From: Asticcacaulis sp.
GTDB taxonomy: Bacteria > Pseudomonadota > Alphaproteobacteria > Caulobacterales > Caulobacteraceae
Assembly (NCBI RefSeq): GCF_020217185.1
Contig: NZ_JAIWNX010000178.1
Span: 1 to 10,000 of the forward strand
Length of the DNA stretch: 10,000 nt
Reading direction: 5' to 3'
Shown here: piece after piece, positions 6,025 to 10,000 of the stretch
Layout: each line of letters opens with the position of its first letter
Numbering within the stretch: position 1 is the first letter of the stretch
The notes under the pieces: model-generated
Database searches by the model: none
The model's input: the letters and a program-made list of their open reading frames with translations, nothing else
What the model was told of the DNA's origin: nothing
Translations under genes and position numbers: made by a program

Positions 6025-7494
6025 TTACTGCTCGTAATAGGCCTCAACCAGCGCATTGAGCGTGCGCACGCCAAAACCGGTGCCGCCTTCGGGCACGGTG
6101 GTCAGGCGCTGCTCATTGGTCCAGGCGGTCGGGGCGATGTCGATATGCGCCCACGGCACCTCATTGACAAAGCGCTGAAGGAACAGGGCCGCCGTGATCG
6201 AACCCGCCGGACGGCCGCCAATATTGCGAATGTCGGCGATTTTCGAGTCGATCTGCTTTTCGTACTGCGGCGGCAGCGGCATACGCCAGGTGTTTTCCGA
6301 CACCGACTTCGACGCATTCGCCAGCTTGTCTGCCAGATCGTCATTGTTGGAGAAGACGCCGGCATAGTCCATGCCCAGCGAAATGATCATGGCCCCGGTC
6401 AGGGTGGCCAGATCAATCATGAACTGCGGCTTGAAGCGTTCCTGGCAATACCACAGGGCGTCGGCCAGAACGAGGCGGCCTTCGGCGTCGGTATTGATGA
6501 CCTCGATCGTGGTGCCCGACATGGCCTTCACCACATCGCCCGGACGCTGGGCATTGCCGTCCGGCATGTTTTCGACAAGCCCCACGATACCGACGGCATT
6601 GACCTTCGCCTTACGTCCGGCCAGCGCCACCATGGCTCCGACCACGGCCGCCGAACCGCCCATGTCCCACTTCATGTCTTCCATGCCCTCGGCGGGCTTG
6701 ATGGAGATGCCGCCGGTGTCAAAGGTCACGCCCTTGCCGACAAAGGCCACGGGCTGCGCATCGCCCGCGCCATTCCACTGCATGACGACCAGCTTCGATT
6801 CCTTGCGCGAGCCCTGCCCCACGCCCAGAAGCGCGTTCATGCCCAAGGCCTTCATTTCGGCTTCGCCCAGCACCTCGACCTTAAGGCCCAGCGATTCGTA
6901 GCCCTTGATGATTTCGGCGTAGGATTCGGGATAGAGGACGTTCGGGGGCTCAGACACCAGGTTGCGCGCCAGAATGATGCCCTCGGCTACAGCTTTCAAC
7001 GGTTGATAAGCCGCTTCGGCGGCGGCCACATCCGCCGTCACCAGCGTGATCGTTTTCAGCGCCGGAAGCTTGTCCAGCTTGGCCTGACCGAAATATTTGT
7101 CGAAGCGATAGGCGGCGAGCGTCAGGGCGAAGCGCACCGTCGCCACCTCTTGCGCCGCAAAGCCGGACAGATCAAGCGCCACCGAAGTCAGGCCCGACGC
7201 CTTGAGGCCGTGCCAGAGGCTGCCGGCCACCGATTCGAGCGTCTGGCCCTTCAGGTCGCCCAGAGGTCCGGCCCCCAGCGCCACCAGAGCCGTGTAGGTC
7301 TGATCCGCCGTGGCCGATACGGTCTGCACCTTGCCCTTAGCGCCGGTAAATCCTGACTTTTTAAGCGCCCCGGTGAAGTAGCCGCCCGTGGCGGTCTCCA
7401 GCGCCTGAGCGGCGGCGCTGAGGGTCAGGCCCTCGCCGACCACAACGGCCACGGCGGTATCGGCGGGAAGGATGGCGGACAGTTCGATCTGCAT
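6025..7494 (-). CDS. pepA: Leucyl aminopeptidase (M17 family)
   Basis: PepA is a cytosolic hexameric aminopeptidase with two metal ions that removes N-terminal residues from peptides; the E. coli protein also binds DNA at Xer recombination sites and the carAB promoter. The 489-residue product has an N-terminal alpha/beta domain and the M17 catalytic domain. Ligands and catalytic residues are intact: K254 and D259 in VGKGVTFDTGG, K266 in SIKP, D277 in MKWDMGG, and D336, E338 and R340 in the NTDAEGR signature. All are shifted by 16 from the E. coli numbering. The ATG at 7494-7492 is chosen because GGAG (7503-7500) lies five bases upstream and MQIELS fits family N-termini. An upstream in-frame start at 7584 would add 30 unlike residues. 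It is the first gene of the pepA-holC-lipoprotein cluster, divergent from lptF. Confidence 0.97.
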   Translation of the reverse strand: MQIELSAILPADTAVAVVVGEGLTLSAAAQALETATGGYFTGALKKSGFTGAKGKVQTVSATADQTYTALVALGAGPLGDLKGQTLESVAGSLWHGLKASGLTSVALDLSGFAAQEVATVRFALTLAAYRFDKYFGQAKLDKLPALKTITLVTADVAAAEAAYQPLKAVAEGIILARNLVSEPPNVLYPESYAEIIKGYESLGLKVEVLGEAEMKALGMNALLGVGQGSRKESKLVVMQWNGAGDAQPVAFVGKGVTFDTGGISIKPAEGMEDMKWDMGGSAAVVGAMVALAGRKAKVNAVGIVGLVENMPDGNAQRPGDVVKAMSGTTIEVINTDAEGRLVLADALWYCQERFKPQFMIDLATLTGAMIISLGMDYAGVFSNNDDLADKLANASKSVSENTWRMPLPPQYEKQIDSKIADIRNIGGRPAGSITAALFLQRFVNEVPWAHIDIAPTAWTNEQRLTTVPEGGTGFGVRTLNALVEAYYEQ

Positions 7495-7785
7495 GGAAAC
7501 TCCATCTGCGTATGCGGCGGGCCACGCACACACCCTTTGTCTCTCAGGGCAGGGACCCGCAATCCGCGCCCGTTTAAGCACCATTTGCCCGGCCGTGGCA
7601 AGGCGGTCACAGTTGTCTCAGGGCAAACAAACAACCGATTTTTCTACTGCACTGCGGTAGATGGCTTGCTATTGCCTGTGTATGCGGTCAAAACAGATCG
7701 TATAGACGGTGCGCGGCCATGATTTCGACAAGGCCGACATCTAAGTGCCATCTTTGTTTCTTTAAAACTTTTTTCAGGCTGGCCA
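7495..7785. other. Intergenic region between divergent pepA and lptF
   Basis: These 291 bases carry the upstream signals for both pepA and lptF and no convincing gene. I see a 19-base dyad (7643-7661), a 10-base direct repeat TCTCAGGGCA (7542-7551 and 7616-7625), and a short inverted repeat TTGCC/GGCAA (7585-7601). A weak minus-strand promoter candidate is TTGACCG (7691-7685) with GCAATAGC (7675-7668), where the spacing of 9 is one base short of the usual range. No good plus-strand promoter for lptF was found by eye, although the last 45 bases are AT-rich and pyrimidine-rich. Confidence 0.6.
7643..7661. promoter_or_regulatory. 19-base dyad, possible operator
   Basis: TCTACTGCA (7643-7651), a central C, and TGCGGTAGA (7653-7661) are inverse of each other except for one T/G position. 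The dyad would overlap the start expected from the weak pepA promoter candidate at 7668-7691. Symmetry of this size fits a dimeric regulator, but no regulator is known. As RNA it would form an 8-pair stem with a 3-base loop. Confidence 0.3.
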
Positions 7786-8940
7786 TTGCGTACGATCGAA
7801 GGTTACATCTCGCGCCAGATGCGCACGCCGATTCTGGGGGCGATTGCCGCCCTGACGGCTATCGCCATCCTGTCGCAATCCCTGACCCAGTTTGACGTCA
7901 TCGTTGAACGCGGGCAGAGCCTGAGCACCTTCCTGAAAATCACCTTCCTGGCCCTGCCGCAGTTGTCCGGCCTGATCTTTCCGGTGGCCATCTTTGTCGG
8001 CACGCTGGTGGCGCTCAACCGTATGCACAATGACCATGAAATTGTGGCCAGCTATGCCAACGGCATGTCCTTGTGGCGTATCGCGTCTCCGGTGGTGCGC
8101 TTCGGGGTCTATATCACCCTGACGGGCCTGTTGATGACCCTGTTCATCCAGCCCGCCGCCTCGCGCGCCATGCGCGAAGAACTGTTCAAGATCAAGACCG
8201 ACGTCATTGCCGCCGCTGTGCGCGAGGGTGACTTTTCGACGACGCCGTCCGGCATGACCATCTACGTGCAGCGGATTGATCAAAGCGGCCTTTTGCGGCA
8301 AATCTTCATCCGCACGCCCGGTGCCAACGGGCAGGACCGCACCTATATGGCGCGCGAAGGCCGCGTGATTACCCCGGCCAAGGGGGGGCAGGTCCTGATC
8401 CTGCGCGACGGATCGACCCAGCAATTGTCGCCGCAGGGCGTGCTGAACCATCTGACCTTCGCCGAATACTCCTTCGACATTTCGCAGTATGTGATTTCCG
8501 AAGATTATCTGCACTTCAAGGATTCCGACCGTTTCCCGCACGAACTCTTCTTCCCGAACCGCGCCATGGAGTGGGAAAACGGTAACTGGACAAAGCTGAT
8601 GGCCGAAGGCCATGCCCGCATTTCGGGGCCTCTGTATAATCTGGGCTTCTGCTTGCTGGCGGTTGTGGGCGTTCTGGGGGGAACGTTCAGCCGTCAGGGC
8701 TATGGGCGTCGCATCGCCACTGTCTCCTTTATCGCCGCCGGTATCCGTATCGTCGGCTTTGCTATCGAGGCCGGGTGCGCCAACACACCCGTGGCCAATA
8801 TCCTGCAATATGTGGTGCCGGTGGCGCTGATCTGGGCTTGCCTGGCCATCATCCGCAAAAACGACCGCACCTGCGTGCGGGGCAAGGCCACAGGCGCACA
8901 AAACCTGAGGGAACTCAGACCCCTCGGAGGTCAGGCATGA
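7786..8940 (+). CDS. lptF: LPS export ABC transporter permease LptF
   Basis: LptF and LptG form the inner-membrane core of the LptB2FG transporter, which extracts lipopolysaccharide from the inner membrane and passes it to LptC and the periplasmic bridge. The 384-residue product has the family plan: membrane helices at about 16-38, 52-75 and 100-122, a periplasmic beta-jellyroll at about 135-270, then three helices at about 283-306, 311-330 and 337-358. Family wording includes the N-terminal MRTIEGYISRQ, LSQSLTQFDVIVERGQS, ALNRMHNDHEIVASYANGMS, and GTFSRQGYGRR before the fifth helix. The start is a TTG: homologues begin M-R-x-I-E-x-Y, which fits only here, and the next ATG (codon 12) would cut into this conserved opening. 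Only a weak CAGG (7775-7778) precedes it. Its stop overlaps the lptG start. Confidence 0.93.
   Translation: MRTIEGYISRQMRTPILGAIAALTAIAILSQSLTQFDVIVERGQSLSTFLKITFLALPQLSGLIFPVAIFVGTLVALNRMHNDHEIVASYANGMSLWRIASPVVRFGVYITLTGLLMTLFIQPAASRAMREELFKIKTDVIAAAVREGDFSTTPSGMTIYVQRIDQSGLLRQIFIRTPGANGQDRTYMAREGRVITPAKGGQVLILRDGSTQQLSPQGVLNHLTFAEYSFDISQYVISEDYLHFKDSDRFPHELFFPNRAMEWENGNWTKLMAEGHARISGPLYNLGFCLLAVVGVLGGTFSRQGYGRRIATVSFIAAGIRIVGFAIEAGCANTPVANILQYVVPVALIWACLAIIRKNDRTCVRGKATGAQNLRELRPLGGQA
8926..8930 (+). promoter_or_regulatory. Ribosome-binding site of lptG
   Basis: GGAGG lies six bases before the ATG at 8937-8939, inside the last codons of lptF. It is the best ribosome-binding site in the window and fixes the lptG start, so the N-terminal extension of LptG is probably real. 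Confidence 0.8.
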
Positions 8941-10000
8941 ACCCGCTCACCGCCGCTCTCACTCTGCTGAGCTATGCCAATCCGTGGCGTCGGGAACGCC
9001 TGACGACCTACATCATCACGCGCTGCCTGATGGCCGTCGGCACGGCTCTGGTGATCGTCTCCAGCATCATCTTCCTGATCGACTATGTTGAAGTATCAAA
9101 ATCGCTGGGTCAGCGCGGCGACCTGAGCAGCTTGCAGATCGTCGGTCTGCTGATGCTCAAATCCCCCAATATTATTCTCGTCCTGCTGCCCTTTGCCTTT
9201 CTGTTCGGCACCCTGTCGGCCTTTGTGGGGCTGAACCGCCGTTCCGAGCTGATCGCCATGCGCGCCGCCGGTATGTCGGCCTGGCGCTTTGTACTGCCGG
9301 TATCCGGCATGGCAGCCATTTTAGGGGCTCTGACCATAACCGTCCTCAACCCCATCGCCACCCGGCTGGCGGATGAGTACGACCGTTTTGCCGCGCTTCA
9401 ATCACAATCCGATACGCGCGCCAAAACGGGCGAGGTCTATCTGAGACAGGGTGACGGCAAGCAGCAGACCGTTATCCATGCCCGCAAACAGAGCGATGAT
9501 GGCCGCCTGATCGACGCCAGCTTCTGGACCTTTGCTCTGGACGAAACCGAAATCCCGCGTTTTCTGACGCGTATCGACGCCTCAGAGGCGGTGCTGCGAC
9601 CCGGCACCTGGCAACTCAAGAATGCGCGCGTCAGCAAACCCGGCGAATCCCTGTTATATTACAACACCCTCTCTATCGACTCGAATTTGAGCCCGGAGCG
9701 GGCGTTCAGCCGCTTCGCCGTACCGCAATCGACCAATTTCTGGCAATTGCCCGGCACCATAATGCAGATTGAGTCTTCCGGTTTTTCGGCCGCAGGCTAC
9801 ATACTCCGCCTGCACCAGTTGCTGGCCACGCCGCTGATGTTCGCCGCCATGACGGCGCTGGGGGCCGCCTTCAGCCTGCGCCTGATGCGGATTGGCGGGC
9901 TGGCGCGACTGACCCTGTCAGGCATCGTGCTGGGCTTCATGGTGTTTTTCCTCAACCAGCTCTGTGGTTCGCTGGGCAAGGCCGAGGTTATCCCGGCCTT
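8937..10000 (+). CDS. lptG: LPS export ABC transporter permease LptG, C-terminus off window
   Basis: This is the partner of LptF in the LptB2FG lipopolysaccharide exporter of the inner membrane. The window holds 354 codons plus two bases with no stop; the family is usually 360-390 residues, so only the last part of the final helices is missing. Helices lie at about 26-50, 68-98 and 115-138, with a jellyroll domain in about 145-270, then helices near 293-315 and 322-345. Typical wording is FLFGTLSAFVGLNRRSELIAMRAAGMS between helices 2 and 3. The ATG overlaps the lptF TGA (ATGA), showing translational coupling. About 20 residues precede the usual family start (YIITRCL), and the strong ribosome-binding site supports keeping them. 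Confidence 0.95.
   Translation, partial: MNPLTAALTLLSYANPWRRERLTTYIITRCLMAVGTALVIVSSIIFLIDYVEVSKSLGQRGDLSSLQIVGLLMLKSPNIILVLLPFAFLFGTLSAFVGLNRRSELIAMRAAGMSAWRFVLPVSGMAAILGALTITVLNPIATRLADEYDRFAALQSQSDTRAKTGEVYLRQGDGKQQTVIHARKQSDDGRLIDASFWTFALDETEIPRFLTRIDASEAVLRPGTWQLKNARVSKPGESLLYYNTLSIDSNLSPERAFSRFAVPQSTNFWQLPGTIMQIESSGFSAAGYILRLHQLLATPLMFAAMTALGAAFSLRLMRIGGLARLTLSGIVLGFMVFFLNQLCGSLGKAEVIPA

Noticed and set aside
5437..7356. A 639-codon open frame on the plus strand across holC and pepA
   Set aside because: It is antisense to two well-supported genes, is rich in Arg, Gln, His and Gly as expected from a GC-rich shadow frame, and has no recognisable domain.

Overview
The window reads as ordinary chromosome from a GC-rich alphaproteobacterium, most likely Caulobacterales (Caulobacter, Asticcacaulis or Brevundimonas type). 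The reasons are strong GC bias at third codon positions, Caulobacter-style promoter matches (TTGACG followed after a short spacer by GCTANAWC), intergenic palindromes of a kind I know from Alphaproteobacteria, and the divergent arrangement pepA-holC / lptF-lptG. The genus is an inference, because no rRNA or other marker is present.

Layout, left to right. At 1-893 (minus) lies purM of purine synthesis, whose C-terminus runs off the window. It is divergent from rnd (1108-2256, plus), which encodes ribonuclease D. The 214-base gap between them carries two promoter-like sequences that face and abut each other. A 323-base gap (2257-2579) follows with no gene. It holds an inverted-repeat element built from 9-base CACGAAAA units, then a 103-base element with two palindromes, then a strong terminator for ndk (2580-2996, minus). 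ndk is divergent from a long ABC-F ATPase gene of YheS type (3093-4994, plus).

The ABC-F gene converges on a three-gene minus-strand cluster, pepA (6025-7494), holC (5545-5994) and a small lipoprotein gene of the I78 protease-inhibitor type (5210-5548). A dispersed-repeat element made of two inverted copies fills the space between the converging ends. pepA is divergent from lptF-lptG (7786 to the window end, plus), the two membrane subunits of the lipopolysaccharide export ABC transporter. lptG is cut by the window edge.

Functionally this is housekeeping DNA: purine and nucleotide metabolism (purM, ndk), RNA processing (rnd), ribosome-associated ATPase (ABC-F), DNA replication clamp loader (holC), peptide turnover (pepA) and outer-membrane biogenesis (lptFG). 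Two overlapping stop/start junctions (lptF/lptG and holC/lipoprotein) indicate translational coupling. I found no phage, transposase, CRISPR, toxin-antitoxin or defence genes and no tRNA or rRNA. The more unusual material is the intergenic repeat DNA and the I78 lipoprotein coupled to a replication gene.
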